Shown here: positions 12,901-22,194 of the stretch, one piece after another | How positions within the stretch are numbered: position 1 is the stretch's first letter | Layout of the letters: each line of letters starts with the position of its first letter | Source of the DNA: Pleodorina starrii | Lineage: Eukaryota > Chlorophyta > Chlorophyceae > Chlamydomonadales > Volvocaceae | Length of the DNA stretch: 64,000 nt | Assembly: GCA_030267565.1 (NCBI GenBank) | Contig: BRXU01000026.1 | Span: forward strand, 434,001 to 498,000 | Direction: 5' to 3' | The notes under the pieces: model-generated | Told to the model about the DNA's origin: nothing | Databases searched by the model: none | The model's input: the letters and a program-made list of their open reading frames with translations, nothing else | Position numbers and translations under genes: made by a program

Positions 12901-13755
12901 CTCGCACTGTGGCAGCCCTGCCTTCTCGTTTTACCATCTTCACGCCTGTGATGCCGTTACTGGCCCACCAATAGGCGCTGCTCGGGTAGGCGATCCGGAC
13001 GGTGCTCTTCCCAGCCGCAAGCCAACGGACCGCATTGATCGTCAGCTTATCCCAGCTATCGTTTTGGGAGCAGCAACCTGCGAGAGGTGTGCGAGAGGTG
13101 TGCGTGCGTGGAGCCGGTGGGAAAGGAGCGAGAATCGCCTAATGTTTCGTGATCAACCCACCTCGCTCGCTCCCCCCAAGCAACGCGTCTCAGCACGCAC
13201 TAAGCGCAATGCTACCCGGCAGCATACGACGAGATCGAGTCTTCGCCCTGCAGCTATTCGCGAGCTGAAGGCCTATGGGGTTGTTATAGCCGATGCATTC
13301 CGCGACCGTGCGTACGTATACATACAGCATTCGATTCCCAGCCGAACGACCTCCTTAAATACCAAACCCCCAACCGAACTCTAACCGTCCCGCTACGTAG
13401 ACCCGCACATATCAAAGTACTTACTGCCGGGGATTCCCTCGTGGCCGATGGCCACGACCCTGCCGGCGGAGGGGAGCTGTACAGCCGCCACGACCGGAAG
13501 GGCCGAGGAACCCTCGTCGCCAAGCGCGACGGGGAAGCCAGCGGGTGACCAGATGATGTACGGGGACGCGTACGCGGAACGCGGATACGCCCCCGTAATG
13601 TTTCGCAGGATCTGCGGCAGGTTCTGTGTAAAAGCAGAGGGCAGATTGGAGAGGACGGCAGGTGGGGCAGGCGCTGCGTAGGCGACTGCTGCTAGCAGAA
13701 GCAGCACGGCTGGAACTGCAAAGAAGCTTGGTGTTGACAATGTTGATCTCGCCAT
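978..13755 (-). CDS. Secreted M60-like metalloprotease, TCAF/FAM115-type (gene A)
   Basis: Nineteen exons (high to low): 13755-13425, 13077-12935, 12672-12578, 12149-12061, 7788-7667, 7176-7120, 6903-6840, 6496-6318, 5888-5610, 5284-5120, 4674-4618, 4396-4310, 3997-3892, 3607-3519, 3305-3279, 2814-2701, 2372-2223, 1788-1665, 1087-978. All introns are GT-AG and the exons sum to 2388 nt (795 residues plus stop). Residues 1-28 look like a signal peptide. Residues about 60-260 (GHEGIPG, NAVRWLAAGK, GKGLLVGG) resemble the amidotransferase-like part of TCAF proteins. The M60 part has HSGYPIM and the zinc motif HELGH at 639-643 with E657, fitting HExxHx(8-28)E. It probably cleaves extracellular glycoprotein; the substrate is unknown. 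A gypsy element lies in the intron between 12061 and 7788 without touching exons. Family call firm, exact splice sites by eye. Confidence 0.88.
1459..1512. repeat. GATA-type microsatellite in an intron
   Basis: Imperfect GATA/GACA tetranucleotide runs lie in the last intron of protease gene A (between exons 1788-1665 and 1087-978). Confidence 0.7.
8152..8552 (+). repeat. 5' LTR of gypsy-1
   Basis: 401 bp, apparently identical to the copy at 11484-11884. It contains a TATAAAG box at about 8486-8493, suitable for the element promoter. A tRNA-like stretch with a GGTTCAATACC B-box lies at about 8394-8457. Confidence 0.95.
8553..8572 (+). other. Putative primer binding site of gypsy-1
   Basis: Immediately after the 5' LTR comes G followed by TGGTATC. 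TGGTATC is complementary to the 3' end of initiator tRNA-Met as used by many plant LTR retrotransposons; the match does not clearly continue beyond about 8 bases. Moderate confidence. Confidence 0.5.
8584..9021 (+). pseudogene. Gag N-terminal fragment of gypsy-1
   Basis: An open frame of 145 codons starting 31 bp after the LTR, the usual place for gag. The product is hydrophilic with a lysine-rich run (residues about 36-50, KKKKGKK type) and an acidic second half. No zinc knuckle is present. The last few codons, from about 9000, are out of frame across a deletion junction (near 8998-9005) that joins gag to the RT catalytic core, so the natural gag C-terminus is lost. Gag would form the particle that packages element RNA; this fragment is probably not functional. 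Confidence 0.75.
9006..10985 (+). pseudogene. pol: Gypsy-1 Pol remnant: RT C-half, RNase H, integrase
   Basis: About 659 codons. The frame opens at the RT active site (LVYLDDILVF, about 9009), continues through the RT thumb, RNase H (SDAS about 9460, DQEC, TDHN), the integrase HHCC zinc finger (H about 10012; CPKC about 10126) and the DDE core ([22 protein letters not shown]). The RT fingers and half the palm, plus the protease, are missing through the deletion near 9000. The frame ends early at 10985 because of a 4-bp tandem duplication (CTAGCTAG, 10965-10972); the chromodomain continues in the next frame. It was normally part of one Pol polyprotein that copies element RNA and integrates the DNA. 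Confidence 0.9.
10975..11436 (+). pseudogene. pol: Gypsy-1 Pol C-terminus with chromodomain, shifted frame
   Basis: About 150 codons continuing Pol after a +4 frameshift. It begins with [18 protein letters not shown], the usual end of chromovirus integrases. Residues about 38-85 form a chromodomain (YWAVEAIVDHK, REYFVKWHGF, NSWEPEANL) with the aromatic cage-like Y, W and W positions. The chromodomain targets integration to marked chromatin in this family. A basic, Gln/Pro-rich tail follows, then the polypurine tract. Not translated in frame with the integrase unless the duplication is bypassed. Confidence 0.88.
11471..11483 (+). other. Polypurine tract of gypsy-1
   Basis: An AGAGGGGGGGGAA tract directly abuts the 3' LTR that starts at 11484. 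This is the expected primer for plus-strand DNA synthesis. Confidence 0.85.
11484..11884 (+). repeat. 3' LTR of gypsy-1
   Basis: 401 bp, apparently identical to the 5' LTR, and followed at once by the second CCGGG target duplication. Confidence 0.95.
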
Positions 13756-14802
13756 GGACGCAATTGTATTTTATACAAATCCAGCGACAACGTTTCGGTT
13801 GAAATTAGAGATAAAAGCAAAGGAAGATGCTTATTGCCCGTTCATTTCACTGCCCCGGAATACCCTGGCAAGTAAGCAAGCCGGTGGTATGTTGTTTACC
13901 GGCTGTTAAATTTGTGAACTTGAAGTAATAGCGCCAAGTAATTCGCGTATTCATACGTACGTACAATGCCTGGGCCTTATGTTTTGGACAGTGTGGACAG
14001 AGGTACGTACTGCTGTGGCTGAGCCTTACTGGAGGTTTGGAATAACCGTTCAGAATCGGTGGTGGGGGGCTTCTAGTGTAAAAAGTGAGATATCCAATCT
14101 TCCGATATCCTGCTTGTCTCACAATTCTATTTATGGCCAAAGGAAAATTGCGCATAGCGCTTCAAACTAATGAAAAGCGCGCCGCATTATTCCACGATGT
14201 ATCGCCAGGTATCGCCTGGTATCGCAAAGGAAATGCGGGACGTTTGAAGCAAAACACAAGGGTCTACAAAGCGGTTAACAGAACATACATGTCCACATTC
14301 TTAGAAGTATTCCTTTGCCATAGAAAGATATGTAAGATATGCACGCAAGATTTAGAAAGATTGGATATCTCTCTCTTCTCACTAGACACCTACCGCCCGC
14401 CTACGGCCCCGCAACCTGGCATAACCTCTGGTGGTTAAAACTAGTCATTCTTGTACCCACATGCGTGAAACGTATGCAATCTCATTACTTCAAGGTGGCT
14501 GCAGCTATGCTGGGGCCACAAATAAAGTATTCGGCCCTTCTGTTCGCCGCCAAGCAAATCGTGCTTTTAAACGTGAAAGGGCTACCGCTCACCGCCATGG
14601 TCATTGAAAATCGGTGCTGAAGGGAGGTTCGGTGGGCGTGTGTGGTCGTGGTACTGCGGTACCTCTCCCCCACACTCTCACGGCCCGCCGTCATCAGCGG
14701 CCCTTGGCGCCTGCGCCGGCGGTGATGGCTCCCCGCCAGCAGCCCTTCCATCCGGCTTGCCGCCAGTGGCCCTTGTCTTGCCGCCACCAGTTCATTCCAA
14801 AA
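13756..14802. other. 5' flank of gene A; possible small inverted-repeat element
   Basis: No coding gene was recognised. Between about 14060 and 14400 two imperfect inverted arms share GAGATATCCAATCTT (14088-14102 and, inverted, about 14356-14370), with looser similarity for another 20 bases outward (CTAGTG). This looks like a small non-autonomous element, but I could not define ends or a target duplication. A TATAAAA on the minus strand (13775-13769) is too close to the ATG at 13755 to be the core promoter. Confidence 0.35.
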
Positions 14803-15096
14803 TACCCCATCATTCCGGAGAGGGGGGACAACAATCCAGTACAACATATACAAACACCAGGGATATTATAAGTAGAGCCCGCGGGGATGAACCTCCACAT
14901 CACATTCCTAGTCCTCTATGCACACAATTACCCTTAGTCTTCAACACGACCGATTCTCTAACTATTACGCCCAATATAAAGTCCTTACATAATGATCGAG
15001 GCCACGGTCATGCGTTGCTCAGAGAGGAAGGGTAGGCAATTGTATGTTACCCTTGCCAGATTCGCTACCGGTAGCGGTAAGGTCTTTCATAGCCAC
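14803..15096 (+). repeat. Left inverted arm of a foldback-like mosaic
   Basis: Closely similar, in reverse orientation, to 30091-30399. The shared stretch runs from TACCCCATCATTCCGGAGAG through a TATTATAAGTAGAGCCC promoter-like box (about 14864-14880), a 5' leader and an ATG at 15010, and stops at CATAGCCAC. Both arms therefore carry the same promoter, leader and first 29 or so codons of an unidentified protein, pointing inward. Confidence 0.85.
15010..15096 (+). pseudogene. N-terminal fragment of unidentified KRYYAGK-family protein
   Basis: Codons from ATG 15010 read MRCSERKGRQLYVTLARF and then ATGSGKVFHSH, nearly the same as the start of the minus-strand frame at 30178. The match stops at the arm end (15096), just before the segment that carries KRYYAGK in the other copies. 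No known domain is recognised. It is a truncated copy and probably not functional. Confidence 0.6.
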
Positions 15097-15156
15097 ATAC
15101 AGGAGCGAGCTAGGTTCACACACTTATGTGTTGCTTGCCGCACATAAAGTGTCACG

Positions 15157-15916
15157 CTGTCGGATCAGTTTACCGTCACCGACAGTTTACCGTCCGTATT
15201 TCCTGTTATTGCGGATTTGCGTAGTTTGTTGGTTCTACGTCAGTCTTGGTTGTTCGCTTTCGAGTTCGTAACGTAGTATAGCTTACGTGAAGATCTCGGG
15301 AGTAGGATGTCGTACAGTTGTTTCGCGTATTTTAGTCGAGTCTTTGGCTTGTTGCCTTGTCTCGATTTGCTGGGAATATGCGCTGCATCCAGTAAAGCTG
15401 TTTCACATGCACCAAATATACATAAATGGCGCAACGGCAATGCGGCACACTCGCGACGAGGCGTCACCGTAACGTAGATAGGATCATCGACCGGCTGCTG
15501 GCGAAGTCGGCTCCACGCAGAACGGCTGACCACATAATGCTGCGTATTGCACAAATGGTGCAAATACGATGACGATGGAAGTGTCTCGGCCAGGCAAAGG
15601 AAAAAGAGTGACGATGAAAGACCTTACATGTCTCTTCCGCTAGGCCAGGTCCTTAACCTAACGAAAGGGGCCTACTAGTTGCTCACAGGCGACTGCCTGA
15701 GAGCAAATCGAGACAAGGCAAAAAGCCAAAGACTCGACTAAAATACGCGAAACAACTGTACGACATCCTACTCCCGAGATCTTCACGTAAGCTATACTAC
15801 GTTACGAACTCGAAAGCGAACAACCAAGACTGACGTAGAACCAACAAACTACGCAAATCCGCAATAACAGGAAATACGGACGGTAAACTGTCGGTGACGG
15901 TAAACTGATCCGACAG
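15157..15916. mobile_element. 760-bp element with 215-bp perfect terminal inverted repeats
   Basis: The left arm 15157-15371 starts CTGTCGGATCAG. The right arm 15702-15916 is its reverse complement, with one obvious difference near the inner end. The 330-bp loop (15372-15701) includes a short palindrome with TTGCAC...GTGCAA. There is no transposase frame, so it is non-autonomous. A copy of the loop plus right arm recurs at 27478-28021. Possibly the terminal part of a larger foldback or DIRS-like element. Confidence 0.8.
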
Positions 15917-16506
15917 CTGTCGGATCACATGACTGCACACGAACGAACCATGTGCCTACCCCGGACTCCCCCCCCCCCAGCGTGCAACGCAGAAAGCAAA
16001 GCTGGAAATGAAGGGGTGCACATGAAATCAGGTGCGAAGCAGTTCCAGCCATGACCGCACGACAATCCAAGCGTCCTGTCGGTAGGGCCGAGACACGAAG
16101 ATAAAATGCCAAACGTACGGTGAACACCAAGTCTGCACGCAAGCAGGAAACACCTGGAGAAGTGCCCAGCCACAAACAACCAACGATGCAGCAGCGGGTC
16201 GCCAACACGCTCACCTAACCACGGATCTGCCAAACAACAAGACGGCATGAGCATCCGCGGATCACCCCACTACGGACACATCGCATTCAACGATTCCCGG
16301 GATCTAGCACTGGCTCTGGCAGCTGGGCTCTGGCTCGGGCGTCACCATATCAGACGGACATCGTCAGCAATGGTCCCCACACGTGGCTCGGGATCTAGCA
16401 CCTGCGCGTCACCCAGCCAGCTCACGTTGGGCGGGCGAGGAACACGACGGACAGCCACGCACTACGCAAAAACATAAGCGATCTGGTCCCGCCTCAACTG
16501 ACGCCT
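15371..16506. repeat. 1.1-kb direct repeat, copy 1
   Basis: Collinear and almost identical with 27478-28611, from GGGAATATGCGCTGCATCC to CCGCCTCAACTGACGCC. It covers the loop and right arm of the 760-bp element plus about 590 bp beyond. No conserved coding frame is seen. The two copies flank the RandI insertion. Confidence 0.85.
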
Positions 16507-16546
16507 GGGAATGCGGACCATACGCGAAAACCACCAGCCACATATT

Positions 16547-16559
16547 TGGTGGTCCCGCC
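16547..16559. repeat. Left target-site duplication of RandI
   Basis: TGGTGGTCCCGCC at 16547-16559 is repeated at 26533-26545, just after the ATT tail. Perfect over 13 bp (12 bp if the first T belongs to the tail). Confidence 0.9.
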
Positions 16560-16631
16560 TGCCCACGGATTCAGCTGGCTCGAAAGATACGAGTGCGCAA
16601 CAGTATTGGTACCTCGTCCCGTGTTGATGAC

Positions 16632-17123
16632 ATGTATGTACAGTGTCCCCTAACAGTAGGCGACCTCAGCCTGCACAACGAGAAGTGCGTCGACATGTCC
16701 GAAGAGCACAACCAAGAAACTGAAGCAAGTGCGCTAGACAACGTTACAACAGATAGCAACGATGAAATCACACAAACGACCTTTAAAGCCCATGCAGCCA
16801 ATACCAGAACGCCAGCCCAGAGCAACGCAGAAGGAAAAGCCGTACTACGGGAAAGGGACCCCCAGAACCGTAATGGGCAACACCAAGCACGAGTCCCGAT
16901 GGATGACATGCTGATGGCGGAATTAGCAAGCTGCCAATGCCTAGGCGGACTTCGCTGGCACGGGAGAGATGCAGGGGACCAGCGAGGCCTAGTAGCCAAC
17001 CAGGAGGGGGACGGAATCGGAGAGACATCCGAGAATGTGATTGTCAGGATGTTACACGCGCCGTGTGGTAAGAGTGGTCCCCCAGGGCCAGTGGAGCCCA
17101 CCCCCCGTGGCCCAGCCCATTAG
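16632..17123 (+). CDS. Putative small first ORF of RandI
   Basis: A 163-residue frame from ATG 16632, wholly inside the element and overlapping the start of the long open frame (17041) in another phase. The product is acidic and polar (for example MSEEHNQETEAS) with no zinc knuckle or RRM that I can see. It could be a short ORF1, or the N-terminus of the main protein joined by frameshifting or splicing in the 17041-17123 overlap. The upstream codons back to 16383 belong to flanking DNA. Confidence that it is translated is moderate. Confidence 0.45.
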   Translation: MYVQCPLTVGDLSLHNEKCVDMSEEHNQETEASALDNVTTDSNDEITQTTFKAHAANTRTPAQSNAEGKAVLRERDPQNRNGQHQARVPMDDMLMAELASCQCLGGLRWHGRDAGDQRGLVANQEGDGIGETSENVIVRMLHAPCGKSGPPGPVEPTPRGPAH

Positions 17124-17310
17124 GCGGAAGGACGGAGGACGAAGCGGATGGCAGGTCGCGGTTCATGAAGCTGTAACCTGCATCCACCATAACCCACCCC
17201 CGGCAGTACCCCCTGCGCGCCCCATTAGCACGCCAACACACACACAGCGTGCACAACCAAGCCGCGAGCACATCCGTAGTCATACAACTGCATTACGACA
17301 TCTGACCCGC

Positions 17311-20300
17311 ATGATCGGATCACCCTTGCCCACACACAGGGCCCAGAGGATTCAGGCACCACACACCCAGCAGACACGTCTGCACCGCCTGACCGTGCTG
17401 TGGCCCCCACCCGCGACCATCCCCCCACCCACCTACCACGAGCCACAAGAAGCACAGTTCTGCCAAATACACGCCATTAACAACCTCATGGGCCGTCGGG
17501 TCCTTGAGCCACTGACCGTACTGCAGTACTGCAATGCCGTACAGCTCCGGCTAAACGAACTAGCCAGACACAGCCCACGAGAAACTGGCACTGCCAAACT
17601 CTGGAGCCATGCGTTTAACCGACATACCGGAAACTTCAGCGTCATGCTGGTGAACCACTACCTACGCCACTGCGTCAATCTACAGGGCGGAACATGCCCC
17701 TACCTCGCATCCATCTCCTGCGGCTACACCATCCCACCCGGAAGCAGTCGTGAAACCATTCTAGCCGGAATTGCGGCACACACACCCAACGGCAGTACGG
17801 CCCTCTCACTTGGATTCGTACTGCAAGGGCCAGCCCACGCCATAGCGGTTAAGCGCGCCGGGGACAACTGGTTCCGCATTGACTCAGCTGAGGCGGTTGG
17901 GCGAAGTCAAACGCCCATGGACAACAGCCAGTGGGCACGGCTAACAGGCCACGTCCATTACCTGGCGTCGGTAGACATTTTGACCATCAATCAGATGATG
18001 CTGGATTTCCGCCACATCCCGGGGCTGGAAGAGTGGCACACAATGGAAGGTCGCACGCAGACCGCTCAGCTACCCACAGCCCCCACCATCCTCGATCTCA
18101 CTGACCCCAGCCCCACACCGATGGCACTGGATGAGTCGGACCACCGGCAAAACGCAGCATGCGCGGCAACCAGGTACGATGCAGCCGACATCCACCCCAC
18201 ACCGATGGAGATCGACGAGACAGACCTCACGGGAACCGAAGGACGTACGCAAACCCCCCCATCACAACTCGAACACCCCCTACCCCCGACCCCTGCGCAT
18301 GAGGATCTGAACGCCGCCGAGCTAAGCGCTGCCCAGCACGAGAACCCCGGTGATAACCCTGCAACCACAGCCGCTGAACCAAGTCCCATGGAAATAGATC
18401 CTGCGGAACCCGGGACGGGCGCAGCGCAGCCATTGCCGGACGCTCACAACGTCAAGCTCCACCCGCGTGAAACGCAGCCAGACCTCCAGGGGGCCCGCCC
18501 AGCAGACGCGGGCACCACATCGGCGCGCCGCTCCAACGCGGACGGAGCCGCAAACCGCAACCCCGGGCCACAAGCAGCGGCACCTGCAAGTAGAAGCAGG
18601 AAACGGACCAGAGGTCAGACGGGAACGACGCCAGCAACCCATACCATCACATACCACCTCCGTCGTATGCTGGGACTCCCCATCCGACCGGGACGGAACC
18701 AACGGGCGGACGAAACGCCGGATGCAGCAGAGGCAGCTCGGGGACCCGCACATACCCCTCCCAACCCGGCCCCCGAGCCAACACACACCACGCACACGCC
18801 CGCCGAACCAACCGCCCCACGTACAAAACAGCGCAAGCGCCACGCAGACAACCCCCCCATGCCGCAACCCCGCCCCAAACCGAAATCAGGACCCCAGCAA
18901 CAGCACATGACAAAATACGTGCTACCCAAGAAACCCAGGACGGAGGCCCCTGCCGCACCTGCTGAAACTCCCCAGAGGACCGTGCCAGTGCCACCCGTCC
19001 CCGCGCCAGGAGACCCACGGCCCGGCCACCTCAAGATCCTCACGATGAATACCCGCGGCCTGCAGGGGCACCGCGAGGGAATAAAACACCTGTTAGACGA
19101 ACACAAACCAGACGTAATGGTGCTAACGGAAACCAAACTGAGCGCCCATCACCGGCGAGCCATCGCCGGGGTGAAGCACACCCTGAAACCCTACCAGACA
19201 TACATGAGTAACCACCCGCACGACAGTAACCCCACTATACGGCAGGCAGGAGTGATGATCGGCGTGGCAGACCGCTTCAATCGCCAAGGCAGCGCAACGG
19301 CAGAACCTGTGCCCCCGGAGCTCAGTGGGTACATAGGACATGTGCGCATCGCTCCCCCGGGCAGTACGACTCTACATGTCATAGGGGTATACTGCCCGGC
19401 CGACCCCGCCGCCAGGCAGAAAATATACGATTACGGACGGGCGGCCGCGCTGCAAGCCAATGCTAAGGGCGAACACCTTGTGATGGCGGGCGACTGGAAT
19501 GCAACACTCAAACTGAGCGACCGGTCTACGGGCACCTGCAATGCGACAGACCGTGCGCACCGACGCTTCTCAGAAGAAACAGGCCTAAAACCGGTAGACA
19601 CGGCGCGACGTGAGTACACATACACACAAACACAGCAGGGACACGATACCCACCACAGCCGCATCGACGATGTCCTCCTCGCCGCTCAGACCAGCGACGC
19701 TGTGGCAATGGAAGGGAAAGCGTACGAACAAGTTTATGAGTGTGGCGGGAACTTCGACCACAAACCGCTCTGCACCCTCCTACCCCTAGCAGGCATCAGG
19801 CTCCTGCCCGCCCCCGCTGCCCAACCCCCCCCAGACCTTACCCCAAGCTCCTGGAGCCGGATCCAACTACCCGTACAAAAAGAGAGCAAAACCAAAGCAC
19901 GCATGGAGATGGAGGCGACGCTCACAGAGGCCGTCACTCACCTGTTAGCCGCACTCAGACCCGCACACGAAACCATATCGGCAGCATCCGCGCGACTGGA
20001 GCGTGCGGCGAGCAAAGAGGACGCAAGGCAGATCCTGACCCACCTGCGCGATCACGAAGCCGTCCAAACAACGAACGTCGACACTCTCAGCCACGAGCTC
20101 GGATCACTTCTGCTGCGGTGCCTCAGGATCCTTGAAAGCCACTGCCAGCACAAGCCCCCCCGCACGGGGCGCCTGCACGCACGAAGAGGCACCGGCAAGC
20201 GAATCACCCGTCTGTACGGCGAACACAAGGCGCTGAAATGCGAACTCACCCGCATACTACGCGCGCCACGGCCGGACACCCCATCCCACCCGGCACCCGG

Positions 20301-22188
20301 CGCCCCGCACGCGGAAAACACCGACGCAGAGACCCTACAACCCCCCACCCGACCCACCCCGCTGACCACCCCTGCAAACCCCAACCCACCTGAGGGTACG
20401 ACAGCCCACGCGCGCGAAAACCCGGAGCTCCAAGAAACACCAGAGACCCGCGCCCTGCGTGCCGCAATAAGAGCAAAGGGAGGGGAAATTAAGAAGTTGA
20501 CTACGGAAACCCGTAAATTACATGCGAGCAAAGCCAGGAAACAATTTCAGAGCCTCCTAGCCAAGAAACCGAAACACGCACACAAACAAATTCTCGAGCC
20601 CGACGATCAGCCACGCGGCATAACGGCCATTCGCCACCCCGCCGATGGGCATTTGTGCACAACTTCGGACGGCATCCTCGACGCACTCCACACGCACTTC
20701 GTGCTCCTAGCCCGGCCCATCTCCGGACCCCGCACTGGCAAATACCTCCCGAGCGAAGCCCCGCGGAACTACCCCTGGGAGACGCCGGGAGCGCCGGACC
20801 CTCTACGACGTGGTTTAGCCCAATGGGAAAGCGCACCCCCGTCCCTCCTCCCTGGCATATTAGACCCATGTAACTTCCGCGCATGCTTAGACCATCTCGC
20901 CCGCAACAAAGCCCCCGGGCCAGACGGCATACCCAACGAGCTGCTACAGACACTCCCCACCGACCTCCAAACCGCAATCCACCACCTGATCACAGTCATG
21001 TGGGTCAAGGCCGAAATCCCCCCGCACTGGACGCAATCAGACACGGTACTCATTCCCAAAAAGGGCGACCCACTCCTCATCAAGAACAAACGCCCCATCG
21101 CCCTGGCAAACACACTCTACAAACTATACACCAGCCACATTACGTTTAATATCGTCACCTTTAGTGAACAAGCGCACATCTTCACGGAAGCCCAGGAAGG
21201 GTACCTCCGACAGCGTAACACGGAGCGGCAGATCCAAAACGTACTACACGCCATCGAGGACGCCGGCCTAACCAGCCGTGACCTCTACTTACTATATATC
21301 GATTTCACATCGGCATTTAACACCATCGATCACGACAAATTACTTATGATCATGTACGACCTAGGATATCCGGAGGACCTCATCGCGGTGGTCGCGAACC
21401 TGTACTCGCGCGCCACCACACGCATACGCACCGAACATGGCTGCACCGCGGAGATTGCAATCGAACGCGGCACAATTCAGGGCGATACACTATCACCCGT
21501 ACTGTTCATCATTTACATGGAGCCACTCCTAAGATGGCTACACAGCGGAGGCCGAGGATACCGCTACGGCTGCCTCCAAGCGGACGAAAATGACCGACAC
21601 CACTTTAGCTCGGGGGCCTTTGCGGACGACCTAGTGATCCTCACGAACACCGTGTCTGACATGCGCACACAGAGCACAAAAATAGAGCGCTACGCCCGCT
21701 GGGGAGCACTCAAGGTCAACGTAGGCAAGTGCCAACTGCAGGGCATTCTGCACGGCCGCGCGCGTTCCGATACTGATCTGAGTAGGGGCCCCGGTACGCA
21801 AAAATACAGGGCCGTCGTAGAACGTCTCCTGAAAAACCAAATTCGGATCGATGGCGTACCCATCCCGTACGAACCCCCAACAGGATCGTATAAATACCTC
21901 GGCGTACACATCACCCCTACTCTGGATTGGACGACACAGGTGGCCTACACTCGCGCCGAAATCGACCGACGGGGGCAAAGCATACAAAACTCTCTCGCGA
22001 CCCCAGATCAACGCATAAACATGATCAAAACCCTCATTCACCCCTTTGTGGCGTACAGCCTGCCCACTATGGCGTACACCCCGCACGACATCGCCAGCCT
22101 CGACGCCCAAATCGCCGGCATAGCCAAACGCAGCTACGGACTAAAAATGGGCTTCCCAACCCGCGCCATCCTCGGTCCCATATCGTGA
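17311..22188 (+). CDS. RandI polyprotein, first part: Josephin-like protease, APE, RT
   Basis: The frame is open from 17041; the first ATG is 17311, giving 1625 residues to the UGA at 22186-22188. Residues about 45-195 match the Josephin pattern: QFCQIHAINNLMG with Cys51 (17461), His176 (17836) in GPAHAIAV, Asp191 (17881) in WFRIDS. A long Pro/Thr-rich linker follows. APE nuclease spans about 19022-19790: N at 19048, E at 19129, GDWNA at 19489, SRIDDVL, and DHKPL. RT spans about 20890-21680: NKAPGPDGIP, IDFTSAFNTID, IQGDTLSP, FADD at 21619. All catalytic residues are present. The same frame continues after the UGA, so this is either a shorter product or a nonsense-interrupted one. The start codon is uncertain because the overlapping small ORF may be joined to it. 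Confidence 0.9.
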   Translation: MIGSPLPTHRAQRIQAPHTQQTRLHRLTVLWPPPATIPPPTYHEPQEAQFCQIHAINNLMGRRVLEPLTVLQYCNAVQLRLNELARHSPRETGTAKLWSHAFNRHTGNFSVMLVNHYLRHCVNLQGGTCPYLASISCGYTIPPGSSRETILAGIAAHTPNGSTALSLGFVLQGPAHAIAVKRAGDNWFRIDSAEAVGRSQTPMDNSQWARLTGHVHYLASVDILTINQMMLDFRHIPGLEEWHTMEGRTQTAQLPTAPTILDLTDPSPTPMALDESDHRQNAACAATRYDAADIHPTPMEIDETDLTGTEGRTQTPPSQLEHPLPPTPAHEDLNAAELSAAQHENPGDNPATTAAEPSPMEIDPAEPGTGAAQPLPDAHNVKLHPRETQPDLQGARPADAGTTSARRSNADGAANRNPGPQAAAPASRSRKRTRGQTGTTPATHTITYHLRRMLGLPIRPGRNQRADETPDAAEAARGPAHTPPNPAPEPTHTTHTPAEPTAPRTKQRKRHADNPPMPQPRPKPKSGPQQQHMTKYVLPKKPRTEAPAAPAETPQRTVPVPPVPAPGDPRPGHLKILTMNTRGLQGHREGIKHLLDEHKPDVMVLTETKLSAHHRRAIAGVKHTLKPYQTYMSNHPHDSNPTIRQAGVMIGVADRFNRQGSATAEPVPPELSGYIGHVRIAPPGSTTLHVIGVYCPADPAARQKIYDYGRAAALQANAKGEHLVMAGDWNATLKLSDRSTGTCNATDRAHRRFSEETGLKPVDTARREYTYTQTQQGHDTHHSRIDDVLLAAQTSDAVAMEGKAYEQVYECGGNFDHKPLCTLLPLAGIRLLPAPAAQPPPDLTPSSWSRIQLPVQKESKTKARMEMEATLTEAVTHLLAALRPAHETISAASARLERAASKEDARQILTHLRDHEAVQTTNVDTLSHELGSLLLRCLRILESHCQHKPPRTGRLHARRGTGKRITRLYGEHKALKCELTRILRAPRPDTPSHPAPGAPHAENTDAETLQPPTRPTPLTTPANPNPPEGTTAHARENPELQETPETRALRAAIRAKGGEIKKLTTETRKLHASKARKQFQSLLAKKPKHAHKQILEPDDQPRGITAIRHPADGHLCTTSDGILDALHTHFVLLARPISGPRTGKYLPSEAPRNYPWETPGAPDPLRRGLAQWESAPPSLLPGILDPCNFRACLDHLARNKAPGPDGIPNELLQTLPTDLQTAIHHLITVMWVKAEIPPHWTQSDTVLIPKKGDPLLIKNKRPIALANTLYKLYTSHITFNIVTFSEQAHIFTEAQEGYLRQRNTERQIQNVLHAIEDAGLTSRDLYLLYIDFTSAFNTIDHDKLLMIMYDLGYPEDLIAVVANLYSRATTRIRTEHGCTAEIAIERGTIQGDTLSPVLFIIYMEPLLRWLHSGGRGYRYGCLQADENDRHHFSSGAFADDLVILTNTVSDMRTQSTKIERYARWGALKVNVGKCQLQGILHGRARSDTDLSRGPGTQKYRAVVERLLKNQIRIDGVPIPYEPPTGSYKYLGVHITPTLDWTTQVAYTRAEIDRRGQSIQNSLATPDQRINMIKTLIHPFVAYSLPTMAYTPHDIASLDAQIAGIAKRSYGLKMGFPTRAILGPIS

Positions 22189-22194
22189 CTAGGT
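22186..22194 (+). promoter_or_regulatory. Candidate stop-codon readthrough site (UGA CUA G)
   Basis: The only stop in about 9 kb of open frame is UGA followed by CUAG, a known leaky context. A weak hairpin (GGGGT/ACCCT around GGGC) can form about 11-24 nt downstream. Function is inferred. Confidence 0.5.

Noticed and set aside
13769..13775. TATAAAA on the minus strand as gene A promoter
   Set aside because: Only 14 bp from the start codon, which would put the transcription start inside the coding region.
18066..19136. Minus-strand frames of 100-180 codons within the RandI region
   Set aside because: Shadows of the long plus-strand polyprotein frame.
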